Positions 1 to 6,645 of a DNA stretch of 6,645 bases are shown here, piece after piece. The stretch is from contig CALLZQ010000625.1 in assembly GCA_937858255.1 (NCBI GenBank), forward strand, positions 1 to 6,645. Direction: 5' to 3'. The notes under the pieces were generated by a model that worked only from the letters and a program-made list of their open reading frames with translations, was not told the origin of the DNA and did not search any database. Position numbers and translations under genes: made by a program. How positions within the stretch are numbered: the first letter of the stretch is position 1; every line of letters begins with the position of its first letter. Source of the stretch: an uncultured Tabrizicola sp. (GTDB lineage Bacteria; Pseudomonadota; Alphaproteobacteria; Rhodobacterales; Rhodobacteraceae).

Positions 1-347
1 AACACGCCGATAAAGACCAGGATCACGATCGGGATCACGGTCCATGCCACTTCCAGCGGCGAGTTGTGGGTAAAGGTGGCCGGCTTGGGGTTCCGCTTGG
101 CGCTGAAGCGGAACATGACCCAGAGCAGCAGGCCGGTCACGAAAATCGTGATCACCGTGATGATGATCAGGATCATGTGGTCAAGGCCCTGCAGATCGCG
201 CGCAAGTTCGGTCGCCGCCGGCTGGAAGCCAAGCGCATGATCATGCGGACGGCCCACAATCTCCAGGCCCTGCGCCAGCGCGGCGCCGCCCGTGACCGTT
301 GCCGACAGTGCGGCGGCGAAACCGCCCAAGGAAGTCAGAAGACGCAT
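1..347 (-). CDS. ctaC: Cytochrome c oxidase subunit II, N-terminal part (cut by window edge)
   Basis: This is the first 115 residues of subunit II of an aa3-type cytochrome c oxidase, the inner-membrane subunit that takes electrons from cytochrome c through the CuA centre. The ATG is the reverse complement of 345-347, with GGGAA six bases upstream as ribosome binding site. Visible parts: a Sec-type signal peptide with likely cleavage after ALA at residues 23-25; a conserved lead-in with LDH at 55-57; a first transmembrane helix around 58-79; the family motif THNSPLEVAWT at 93-103; and the start of the second helix (VIPIVILVFIGV). The CuA-binding cupredoxin domain lies beyond the window. There is no lipobox cysteine, so this is not the CyoA lipoprotein type. 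The gene is divergent from tldD. I recall ctaC/tldD adjacency from other Rhodobacterales but did not check it. The identification is firm; the symbol could also be coxB. Confidence 0.93.
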   Translation of the reverse strand, partial: MRLLTSLGGFAAALSATVTGGAALAQGLEIVGRPHDHALGFQPAATELARDLQGLDHMILIIITVITIFVTGLLLWVMFRFSAKRNPKPATFTHNSPLEVAWTVIPIVILVFIGV

Positions 348-353
348 GTTTTA

Positions 354-358
354 TTCCC
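354..358 (-). promoter_or_regulatory. Ribosome binding site of ctaC
   Basis: On the minus strand the bases just before the ctaC ATG contain GGGAA followed by six bases (TAAAAC). This supports the chosen start. The AT-rich spacer stands out in this GC-rich sequence and should help keep the start codon unstructured. Confidence 0.6.
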
Positions 359-367
359 GTTCAACTG

Positions 368-382
368 GCGGTTTTTCACCGC
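368..382. repeat. Hairpin in the ctaC leader (GCGGT / ACCGC)
   Basis: A perfect five-base-pair inverted repeat, GCGGT and ACCGC, surrounds a five-base loop. Read as ctaC mRNA the loop is GAAAA, and the stem ends about ten bases upstream of the ctaC ribosome binding site. On the plus strand the stem is followed by TTTT (383-386), so it also has the shape of a weak intrinsic terminator for plus-strand transcription coming out of ctaC. Whether it acts as a leader structure, an antisense terminator or nothing cannot be told from sequence. Confidence 0.4.
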
Positions 383-386
383 TTTT

Positions 387-413
387 GTGGCCCGGCCCGG
401 GGCCAGGTGGCCA
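387..413. repeat. Nested GC-rich palindrome between ctaC and tldD
   Basis: GTGGCC at 387-392 pairs with GGCCAC at 408-413. Inside it is a second inverted repeat, GGCCC-G-GGGCC, at 394-404. The nested pair lies in the 181-base divergent region. It could be an operator or a strong leader structure on the ctaC transcript. In a GC-rich genome short GC palindromes are common, so the function is uncertain. Confidence 0.35.
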
Positions 414-503
414 CGCAGTCCAGAATCCCGTTGTTTCCAGTTGTCCTGAAACCATATTGTGCGCCCAGCTACAAGCAAAACCGTTGCGACAAAGCAGCGC
501 CAT

Positions 504-517
504 TTGACACAGATCAA
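504..517. promoter_or_regulatory. Candidate FNR/FnrL-type box (TTGAC-ACAG-ATCAA)
   Basis: The sequence matches nine of the ten defined bases of the FNR-family consensus TTGAT-N4-ATCAA; the one difference is TTGAC for TTGAT. FNR-type regulators (FnrL in Rhodobacter, FnrP in Paracoccus) respond to oxygen loss and control respiratory genes. The box lies between the divergent ctaC and tldD genes. Its right half runs into the tldD ribosome binding site, eleven bases before the tldD start. For ctaC it is about 160 bases upstream of the start codon. Binding here could block tldD expression or act on a ctaC promoter; the sequence does not decide between these. Confidence 0.5.
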
Positions 518-520
518 GGA
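516..520 (+). promoter_or_regulatory. Ribosome binding site of tldD
   Basis: AAGGA lies eight bases upstream of the ATG at 529 and supports that start. It shares its first two bases with the right half of the FNR-like box at 504-517. Confidence 0.6.
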
Positions 521-528
521 CAGCACTT

Positions 529-1946
<1,418 letters not shown>

Positions 1947-1947
<1 letters not shown>

Positions 1948-2366
1948 TGCTGATCGCCTCGGCCCCGATGCAGCGCACCCCCTGGCGCGGGCTGCTGATC
2001 GCCGCCGCGCTGACGCTGGCCCTGCCCGCCGCGTTGGGGGCTGGCATGATGGCGCTGGTGCGGCTGGCCCATCCGGGTGTGATCGCGGGGACGGCGGCGG
2101 CACTTTGGCAAGGCGGCGCGGTGCTGCTGCTCTCGCCGCTGCTGGCGGGGGCGGGGATGATCATGGTGCTGCCGCTGAGTTCCTATCTCTTGCGGCTTGG
2201 CTGGTTCGGCTGGCTGCCTGCCGGGCTGCTGGGGCTGGGGGTCGGCGCGACTGTCGGGGCGCTGACCGGTTATCAGATCGCCGCGCCCCTTGGCCTGCTG
2301 TACCTGCTGATGCTGCGGGCGGTGCTGGGCAGGCTCTGCCCGCTGGAGCGCGCCCGCCCCCTCTGA
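1947..2366 (+). CDS. Small four-helix membrane protein of unknown function
   Basis: I do not recognise this 139-residue protein. It is very hydrophobic, with four likely transmembrane segments near residues 15-37, 56-75, 86-108 and 110-128. The N-terminus is short (MLIASAPMQRTPWRG) and the tail is short and basic (ERARPL). There is one cysteine (131), and no clear signal-peptide cleavage site, catalytic motif or metal motif. The start chosen is the ATG at 1947-1949, which overlaps the tldD stop in TGATG and suggests translational coupling. A second in-frame ATG at 1968 is possible. The same frame stays open back to 1857, inside tldD, but that stretch is already coding in the tldD frame. No strong ribosome binding site is visible, which fits coupling. 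The overlap ties its expression to tldD; whether the function is linked is unknown. Confidence 0.72.
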
Positions 2367-2377
2367 CCCCCGCATAA

Positions 2378-2391
2378 TGGCGCGCGCGCCA
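2378..2391. repeat. Perfect 14-base palindrome between convergent genes
   Basis: TGGCGCGCGCGCCA reads the same on both strands and lies in the 30-base gap between the convergent ends of the membrane protein and the deacetylase-like gene. As RNA it could form a five-base-pair stem with a CGCG loop on either strand, as a small bidirectional terminator would. No T-tract follows on either side, so an intrinsic terminator is not well supported. A protein-binding or methylation site is also possible. Confidence 0.35.
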
Positions 2392-2396
2392 GAGGT

Positions 2397-4040
2397 TCAG
2401 CCGCCGCTGCGCGTCATCAGGGCGGTGATCGGGGCGATGGCCACACTGGACGCCCGCCCCTCGACCGACCATTCGAGCAGGCCCGCCACCGTCTCGGGCC
2501 GCAGCGTGCCGATGGCCGCCACCTTGCCCTCTTGCGCCGCCCGGAATACCGCCCGGTCAAGATAGCGCTTGACGGCCGGCCCTGCGGCCTCGTCAGGGTC
2601 AAAGCGGCGGAATACCGTGGTCGCGGCCAGATCTTCGCGCCGCGCCACCTGATCGGCCGCGTTCAGCCCCTGATCGAGCGTGACCAGCCCCCGCCCCTGC
2701 CCCGCAAGGATCGCCACAAGCTGCCCCGAGAGCCGGCGGTCAGATTGAAAACCCCGCCCGTCGGGGTCAATCACCGCCACCGCCTCGGGCAGACGTTGGG
2801 ACAGCGCCTGAAGGATCTGCTCCAGATCGCCCGGCGTCGCGCCATCGGGCAGATCCGCCAGCGTCATCACCACCTCTTGCCCGCCGGCGCGCCACTGCGC
2901 CGCACGCTCGGCGGCGCCCTCGGCAAGGGGGTCGATCACGATGGTCAGCGGCAGATCCAGCGCGGCAAGCGCCGGGCGGTCAACCTCGCCGCCCCGATCC
3001 TCCAGCAAAATGGCAAAGAGCGGCTTGCCATCGGGGTTCTCGAAGGGGCGCGCAAAGCGCTGCAACGGCGGCAGGGTGTCATCCAGTGCCGGATCGGGGG
3101 TCTCGGCAGTGGCGCCGGGATCAGCGCCCTCGGTCGCGGTGGCATCCGGCGCATCGCCGATGCGGGGCAGCCGCCCGGTGATCACACCCGAGGCGGTATC
3201 GTCCAGTCCCGGCGCGGGCGGCGGGAGGGTTTCCGCGGGCGGCGCCGGTTCGACAGCCGGTACGGCGGCGGCGTCATCCGGCCCGGGGCGCAAAAGGGCC
3301 TCTTCCTCGCGGGTCAGGGGCGGCGGCGGCGGCAGATCAGGCGTTGCCGGGGCCGTCTCGGCAGCGGGGGCCAAAGGCGCCCCCGGGCGATCAGCATCAG
3401 GCGCCGGCGCCGCCGGTTCGGGCAGGCGCGGCGCGGGTGGTGCGGTCTCGGCCATCGCCAGCTCTTCGCCCGGTGCTTCGGTCGGGGGGGGCAGCGGCGC
3501 TTCTTGCGGCGCGTCAGGCGGCGCGGCGCCGGAATCCGCCGCCGCGGGGGGCGCAAGGCTGGCCAGAGACGGCACCTCGGGCGCGGTCTCTTCTGGCGCG
3601 GCGGGCGCCTCTGGCGCGGGAGGGACCTCGGGCTGCGGGGCGGCGGCGGGTGCCTCGGCGCTGACCAAGGGCGGCGGGATCACGGCCGCCTCGGGCTGGC
3701 TTTCCGGGGCCGGGTGCGGCGACGCGGCCTCGGCCGCCACAGGTTCCGGAGCGGCCTCACTCGCTGGTGCAAGGGGGGCTGCTGCGGTTTCGGCAGGCAC
3801 AGCGCCCTCGGTCGCTGGCGCCGAGGGGGGGGTGACGGGCTGCACTTCGGCCTCAACCGCAGGGGCCGGGGGCGTTTCGGTGAGAGTCGGGGATGCGACA
3901 TCGGCGGTCGGCGCCGGCGGCGCTTCCTGCAAAGGGGGGGCCGGCAAAGAGGGGGCCGGGGGCGCAATTTGCGAAACGACCACGAGGCCACCGACGGCCG
4001 CGACACTTCCCCAGAGGATACCCCTTATGAACCCTGCCAA
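2397..4040 (-). CDS. Anchored divergent polysaccharide deacetylase-like protein with Pro/Ala-rich linker
   Basis: The protein is 547 residues. Residues 9-25 form one transmembrane or uncleaved signal segment after MAGFIRG, and residues 26-325 are a linker rich in Pro, Ala and Glu. Residues 330-540 resemble the divergent polysaccharide deacetylase family (YibQ type, Pfam PF04748), so the domain is probably periplasmic. The family's IDDxG motif appears here as ILLEDRGG (344-351). The usual HLPM region reads VMTLADLP (391-398), with no histidine, and the usual NHMGS region reads IDPDGRGFQSD (424-434). Deacetylase catalysis is therefore doubtful; a binding or structural role is more likely (inference). 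The start is the TTG at 4038-4040: no ATG, GTG or TTG occurs in this frame between it and the trpG start, and GAGGAAGG lies ten bases upstream. The frame also stays open through trpG antisense, which is not coding. The gene is convergent with the membrane protein and divergent from trpG. Confidence 0.85.
   Translation of the reverse strand: MAGFIRGILWGSVAAVGGLVVVSQIAPPAPSLPAPPLQEAPPAPTADVASPTLTETPPAPAVEAEVQPVTPPSAPATEGAVPAETAAAPLAPASEAAPEPVAAEAASPHPAPESQPEAAVIPPPLVSAEAPAAAPQPEVPPAPEAPAAPEETAPEVPSLASLAPPAAADSGAAPPDAPQEAPLPPPTEAPGEELAMAETAPPAPRLPEPAAPAPDADRPGAPLAPAAETAPATPDLPPPPPLTREEEALLRPGPDDAAAVPAVEPAPPAETLPPPAPGLDDTASGVITGRLPRIGDAPDATATEGADPGATAETPDPALDDTLPPLQRFARPFENPDGKPLFAILLEDRGGEVDRPALAALDLPLTIVIDPLAEGAAERAAQWRAGGQEVVMTLADLPDGATPGDLEQILQALSQRLPEAVAVIDPDGRGFQSDRRLSGQLVAILAGQGRGLVTLDQGLNAADQVARREDLAATTVFRRFDPDEAAGPAVKRYLDRAVFRAAQEGKVAAIGTLRPETVAGLLEWSVEGRASSVAIAPITALMTRSGG
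3066..3965 (-). repeat. Low-complexity Pro/Ala/Glu-rich coding tract
   Basis: This stretch encodes residues 26-325 of the deacetylase-like protein. It is made almost wholly of Pro, Ala, Glu, Asp, Thr, Ser, Leu, Val and Gly, in irregular short blocks such as PPAP, PEPAAPAP and AAETAP. I find no Cys, Trp, Tyr, Phe, Lys or Asn in it, and acidic residues far outnumber the few arginines. It is probably a disordered, extended, acidic spacer holding the C-terminal domain away from the membrane. The composition keeps several other frames open on both strands and creates spurious long reading frames. Confidence 0.85.
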
Positions 4041-4050
4041 AACCCTGCCC

Positions 4051-4058
4051 CCTTCCTC
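4051..4058 (-). promoter_or_regulatory. Ribosome binding site deciding the TTG start
   Basis: On the minus strand GAGGAAGG lies ten bases upstream of the TTG at 4038-4040; the spacer is GGGCAGGGTT. It is the only convincing Shine-Dalgarno sequence in the gap and supports the TTG start of the deacetylase-like gene. Confidence 0.6.
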
Positions 4059-4083
4059 GCGTGCGTCTTGTGGCCTTTCGGCC

Positions 4084-4113
4084 TTGACGCCCCTTTCCCG
4101 GTCTGACCATGTA
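4084..4113 (+). promoter_or_regulatory. Possible trpG promoter
   Basis: TTGACG at 4084-4089 matches five of six bases of a sigma-70 -35 element. At an 18-base spacing the -10 position (4108-4113) reads CATGTA, which is poor. The better-looking TATAAC at 4112-4117 is 22 bases away, too far for a normal spacing. The 123-base divergent gap (4041-4163) must hold the promoters for trpG and the deacetylase-like gene, but neither can be fixed with confidence. Confidence 0.25.
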
Positions 4114-4163
4114 TAACGCGGCCCGGCAAGGGCTTCATCCCCTATAAGGCGGGTCCAAGCAAG

Positions 4164-4751
4164 ATGCTGCTTCTGATCGACAACTATGACAGCTTTACCT
4201 ACAACCTCGTCCATTACTTCGGCGAATTGGGGGCGGAGGTCGTGGTGCGGCGCAACGATGCGCTGCATGTTCAGGATGTGCTGGCGATGGCGCCGCAGGC
4301 GATCATCCTCTCGCCCGGGCCCTGTGACCCGGCGCAGGCCGGCATCTGCCTGCCGCTGACCCGCGCGGCCTATGAGGCGAAGATCCCCCTCCTTGGCGTT
4401 TGCCTTGGCCATCAGACGATTGGCGAGGCCTTTGGCGGCAAGGTCGTCCGCTGCCATGAGATCGTGCACGGCAAGATGGGCCAGATGCACCACACCGGCA
4501 AAGGCGTTTGCCGTGGCCTGCCCTCGCCCTTTCATGCCACGCGCTATCACTCGCTGGTGGTGGAACGCGACAGCCTGCCCGACTGCCTTGAAGTGACCGC
4601 CTGGCTGGACGATGGCACAATCATGGGCCTGCGCCACAAGACCGCGCTGATCGAGGGGGTGCAATTCCACCCCGAGAGCATCGCCAGCGAGCATGGTCAT
4701 CAGTTGCTGCGCAACTTTCTGGAAGAAGCCGAGGTAAGGGTCACGGCATGA
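4164..4751 (+). CDS. trpG: Anthranilate synthase component II (glutamine amidotransferase)
   Basis: TrpG releases ammonia from glutamine and passes it to TrpE, which makes anthranilate from chorismate in tryptophan synthesis. At 195 residues it is a normal-length class I (triad) amidotransferase. The start has the family signature [20 protein letters not shown]. The oxyanion region SPGPCDP is at 50-56, the nucleophile is Cys80 in GVCLGHQ, and His169 with Glu171 in QFHPES complete the triad, so it should be active. Such subunits sometimes also serve p-aminobenzoate synthesis as PabA; the link to trpD favours TrpG, but a dual role is possible. The ribosome binding site is weak. The stop overlaps the trpD start in ATGA (4748-4751), implying translational coupling. 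trpE is not in this window. Confidence 0.96.
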   Translation: MLLLIDNYDSFTYNLVHYFGELGAEVVVRRNDALHVQDVLAMAPQAIILSPGPCDPAQAGICLPLTRAAYEAKIPLLGVCLGHQTIGEAFGGKVVRCHEIVHGKMGQMHHTGKGVCRGLPSPFHATRYHSLVVERDSLPDCLEVTAWLDDGTIMGLRHKTALIEGVQFHPESIASEHGHQLLRNFLEEAEVRVTA

Positions 4752-5776
4752 GCGATATCCTCAAACCCCTGATCGGTATCGCCGCGACGCGGCCCCTGAC
4801 ACGCGCCGAGGCCGATGCCGCCTTTGGCGCGTTGTTCGAGGGTCAGGGCACCCCGGCGCAGATGGGTGGACTGCTGATGGCGCTGCGGACGCGCGGCGAG
4901 ACGGTGGATGAATATGCCGCCGCTGCCGCCGCGATGCGCGCCCGCTGCAATGCCGTGCGCGCGCCCGAGGGGGCGATGGATATCGTCGGCACTGGCGGCG
5001 ACGGCAAGGGCACGCTGAACATCTCGACCGCGACGGCCTTTGTGGTGGCGGGTGCCGGGGTCGTGGTGGCCAAGCATGGCAACCGCAACCTGTCGTCCAA
5101 ATCCGGGGCGGCGGATGCGCTGACCGAGATGGGGCTGAATGTCATGGTCGGCCCCGATGTGGTCGAAACCTGTCTGGCCGAGGCCGGGATCGGCTTTATG
5201 ATGGCACCGATGCACCACCCGGCGACGCGCCATGTGATGCCGGTGCGGCAGGAACTGGGCACGCGGACAATCTTCAACATCCTCGGCCCGCTGACCAACC
5301 CGGCAGGGGTGCGTCGCCAGTTGACCGGTGCCTTTTCCGACGCACTGATCCGGCCGATGGCGGAAACCTTGCTGCAACTAGGCACCATCAAGGCCTGGCT
5401 GGTCCATGGCGGCGATGGCACCGATGAGATCTCCATCGCCGCGCCGACCAAGGTGGCGGTGGTCGAGGGCGGGGCCGTGCGCGAATTCACCCTGCACCCC
5501 GAGGATGCGGGCCTGCCCTACCACCCGTTTGAAAAGATCATGGGCGGCACGCCGGCAGAAAACGCACAGGCCTTCCGCGCCCTTTTGGCGGGCGAGGCCG
5601 GGGCCTATCGTGATGCGGTCCTGCTGAATGCCGCCGCTGCGCTGGTCGTTGCCGACAAGGCCGCCAGCCTGAGCGAAGGGGTCGAGATGGCGCGCGCCTC
5701 GATCGATTCCGGCGCGGCGCGGGGCAAGGTCGAGGCCCTGGCCCGCCTGACCCATCAACCCGCCCGCAAGGCCTGA
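4748..5776 (+). CDS. trpD: Anthranilate phosphoribosyltransferase
   Basis: TrpD transfers the phosphoribosyl group of PRPP to anthranilate, the second step of the tryptophan branch, in the cytoplasm. The protein is 342 residues, normal for the family. The PRPP-binding GTGGDG loop is at 81-86, NISTATA at 91-97 and KHGNRN at 109-114. The metal-binding Asp226-Glu227 pair is in GDGTDEIS. Nothing appears missing. The start overlaps the trpG stop by four bases. AAGGG at 4736-4740, seven bases upstream inside trpG, is a good ribosome binding site. The next gene, ung, begins two bases after the stop. Confidence 0.97.
   Translation: MSDILKPLIGIAATRPLTRAEADAAFGALFEGQGTPAQMGGLLMALRTRGETVDEYAAAAAAMRARCNAVRAPEGAMDIVGTGGDGKGTLNISTATAFVVAGAGVVVAKHGNRNLSSKSGAADALTEMGLNVMVGPDVVETCLAEAGIGFMMAPMHHPATRHVMPVRQELGTRTIFNILGPLTNPAGVRRQLTGAFSDALIRPMAETLLQLGTIKAWLVHGGDGTDEISIAAPTKVAVVEGGAVREFTLHPEDAGLPYHPFEKIMGGTPAENAQAFRALLAGEAGAYRDAVLLNAAAALVVADKAASLSEGVEMARASIDSGAARGKVEALARLTHQPARKA
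5768..5771 (+). promoter_or_regulatory. Ribosome binding site supporting the GTG start of ung
   Basis: AAGG within the last codons of trpD lies seven bases upstream of the GTG at 5779. It supports the non-ATG start and close translational coupling with trpD. Confidence 0.5.
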
Positions 5777-5778
5777 GG

Positions 5779-6426
5779 GTGCAGCCGCCCGCCCCGCCCG
5801 CATCTTGGGCGGATTTGCCCTTCTTTTCCGACGATTGGCCGCAACTTTGGGCGCGGCTTTCGGTGATTCCGGACTGGCAGCCGCAGGCGGACCGGCTGTT
5901 TCACGCGCTCGACCTGACGCCTAGGCCCGCAGTCCGCGTCGTCATTCTGGGCCAGGACCCCTATCACACGCCCGGACGCGCCACGGGTCTGGCGTTTTCC
6001 TTTCCGCCGGGCGAGGCCCCGCGCGATTCCCTGCGCAACATTCTGGCGGAACTGGCAAGCGATACCGGGCAAACCCGAACCTCTGGTGATCTGAGCGGCT
6101 GGGCGCGGCAAGGGGGGTTGCTGCTGAATACCGCACTAGCCGTGCCGCTGGGCCAGCCGCAGGGGCATAGCCGGCTGGGCTGGGCGCCCCTGGTCGCGCA
6201 GATCCTGTCGGCCGTCGCCAGTGACGGGCCCCGCGCCTTTGTCCTTTGGGGCAAGCCGGCGCAGCGCCTCTGCGCCCCCCTGCCCCGCGATGGCCACCTG
6301 TTTCTTGAAGGCGCCCATCCCTCGCCCCTTTCGGCCTACCGTGGCTTTTTCGGCAGCCGCCCGTTCAGCCGGATCAATGACTGGCTGGCCGGGCGGGGCA
6401 CTTCGCCGATCGACTGGGCCGCCTGA
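5779..6426 (+). CDS. ung: Family 1 uracil-DNA glycosylase
   Basis: Ung removes uracil from DNA arising from cytosine deamination or dUMP misincorporation, starting base excision repair. The protein is 215 residues, slightly shorter than E. coli Ung (229). Motif A is GQDPYH at 58-63 with catalytic Asp60. Phe73 in GLAFSF stacks on the uracil, Asn117 in LLLNTALAV gives uracil specificity, and motif B is [13 protein letters not shown] from His180. [11 protein letters not shown] and a PIDW ending are also typical of family 1. All key residues are present. The start is a GTG two bases after the trpD stop; the protein from there begins at the usual family position (W10 and a DLPFF-like lead-in). It sits between trpD and trpC, so it is probably co-transcribed with them. 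Confidence 0.97.
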   Translation: MQPPAPPASWADLPFFSDDWPQLWARLSVIPDWQPQADRLFHALDLTPRPAVRVVILGQDPYHTPGRATGLAFSFPPGEAPRDSLRNILAELASDTGQTRTSGDLSGWARQGGLLLNTALAVPLGQPQGHSRLGWAPLVAQILSAVASDGPRAFVLWGKPAQRLCAPLPRDGHLFLEGAHPSPLSAYRGFFGSRPFSRINDWLAGRGTSPIDWAA

Positions 6427-6500
6427 AGCCTTCCCTTCACGAGCCGCAGCCGCTAGACCCTTGGACAGAACATCTCTGCCCCAGCATGGAACGACAACCG

Positions 6501-6645
6501 ATGAGCACGATCCTCGACCGCATCAAGACCTACAAGCTGGAAGAGGTTGCCGCCCGCAAGGCCGCCCGCCCGATGTCCGATGTCGAGGACGCCGCCCGCG
6601 CCGCACCTGCGCCGCGCGGCTTTGCCAAGGCACTGACGACGGCCT
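6501..6645 (+). CDS. trpC: Indole-3-glycerol phosphate synthase, N-terminal part (cut by window edge)
   Basis: Only the first 48 residues are present. [20 protein letters not shown] and the following RGFAKAL are the typical N-terminal helix and entry region of TrpC, the TIM-barrel enzyme that converts carboxyphenylamino-deoxyribulose phosphate to indole-3-glycerol phosphate. The catalytic lysines lie beyond the window. The start at 6501 fits the family N-terminus. An in-frame ATG at 6486 would add MERQP but has no ribosome binding site, whereas GGA at 6488-6490 sits ten bases before 6501. The 74-base gap after ung (6427-6500) shows no gene and no terminator, so trpC is likely in the same operon as trpG-trpD-ung. 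The order trpG, trpD, trpC strengthens the call. Confidence 0.92.
   Translation, partial: MSTILDRIKTYKLEEVAARKAARPMSDVEDAARAAPAPRGFAKALTTA

Noticed and set aside
66..449. A 127-residue plus-strand open frame over ctaC
   Set aside because: It is antisense to a clear ctaC N-terminus with signal peptide, transmembrane helix and family motif, and its own product is unlike any protein I know.
2532..4106. A 524-residue open frame on the plus strand, and a 391-residue one at 2941-4116
   Set aside because: Both lie opposite the deacetylase-like gene. Their translations are Arg/Gly-rich or Gly/Ala/Ser-rich low-complexity sequence with no domain, as expected from the antisense of Pro/Ala codons. The minus-strand frame has a membrane anchor, a recognisable domain and a good ribosome binding site.
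4109..4147. A 12-codon frame ([12 protein letters not shown]) upstream of trpG as a trp leader peptide
   Set aside because: It has no Trp codon and no ribosome binding site, and no alternative hairpins with a T-tract follow it.
4041..4700. Upstream extension of the deacetylase-like frame to an ATG inside trpG (767 residues)
   Set aside because: The added part is antisense to the well-conserved trpG and shows no conserved sequence. The TTG at 4038-4040 has a ribosome binding site and is followed directly by the membrane segment.
6461..6489. A separate trpC promoter (TTGGAC with a -10 near 6484)
   Set aside because: The -35 is only a partial match and the -10 position reads GCATGG, so there is no real support.

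Overview
The window is a GC-rich stretch (high 60s per cent GC by eye) of what looks like an alphaproteobacterial chromosome, most likely Rhodobacterales (Rhodobacter/Paracoccus-like). The basis is the codon use, the style of the CtaC and TrpC N-termini, and a proline/alanine-rich divergent polysaccharide deacetylase-like gene next to a trpGDC cluster. The placement comes from recognising protein sequences by eye; no database search was run.

Layout. The left edge holds the 5' part of ctaC (cytochrome c oxidase subunit II) on the minus strand. A 181-base divergent region follows, with a hairpin, a nested GC palindrome and a good FNR-type box (504-517). Next on the plus strand are tldD, the zinc metalloprotease subunit, and an overlapping 139-residue membrane protein of unknown function. 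Facing them, 30 bases away and on the minus strand, is a 547-residue anchored protein. It has one membrane segment, about 300 residues of Pro/Ala/Glu-rich linker, and a C-terminal divergent polysaccharide deacetylase-like domain that seems to have lost its metal ligands.

The right third is a tryptophan operon on the plus strand: trpG, trpD (overlapping trpG by four bases), ung (uracil-DNA glycosylase, two bases after trpD), and the start of trpC, cut by the window end. TrpG supplies the glutamine amidotransferase half of anthranilate synthase, TrpD adds the phosphoribosyl group and TrpC closes the indole ring. Ung is a DNA repair enzyme with no known part in this pathway. trpE, and pmbA/tldE (the usual TldD partner), are not in the window.

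Most of this is ordinary core-genome content. I see no CRISPR array, tRNA, rRNA, insertion sequence or clear mobile element. The points most worth a second look are the FNR-like box on the tldD ribosome binding site, the degenerate deacetylase-like protein with its linker and C-tracts, its TTG start, and ung inside the trp operon.
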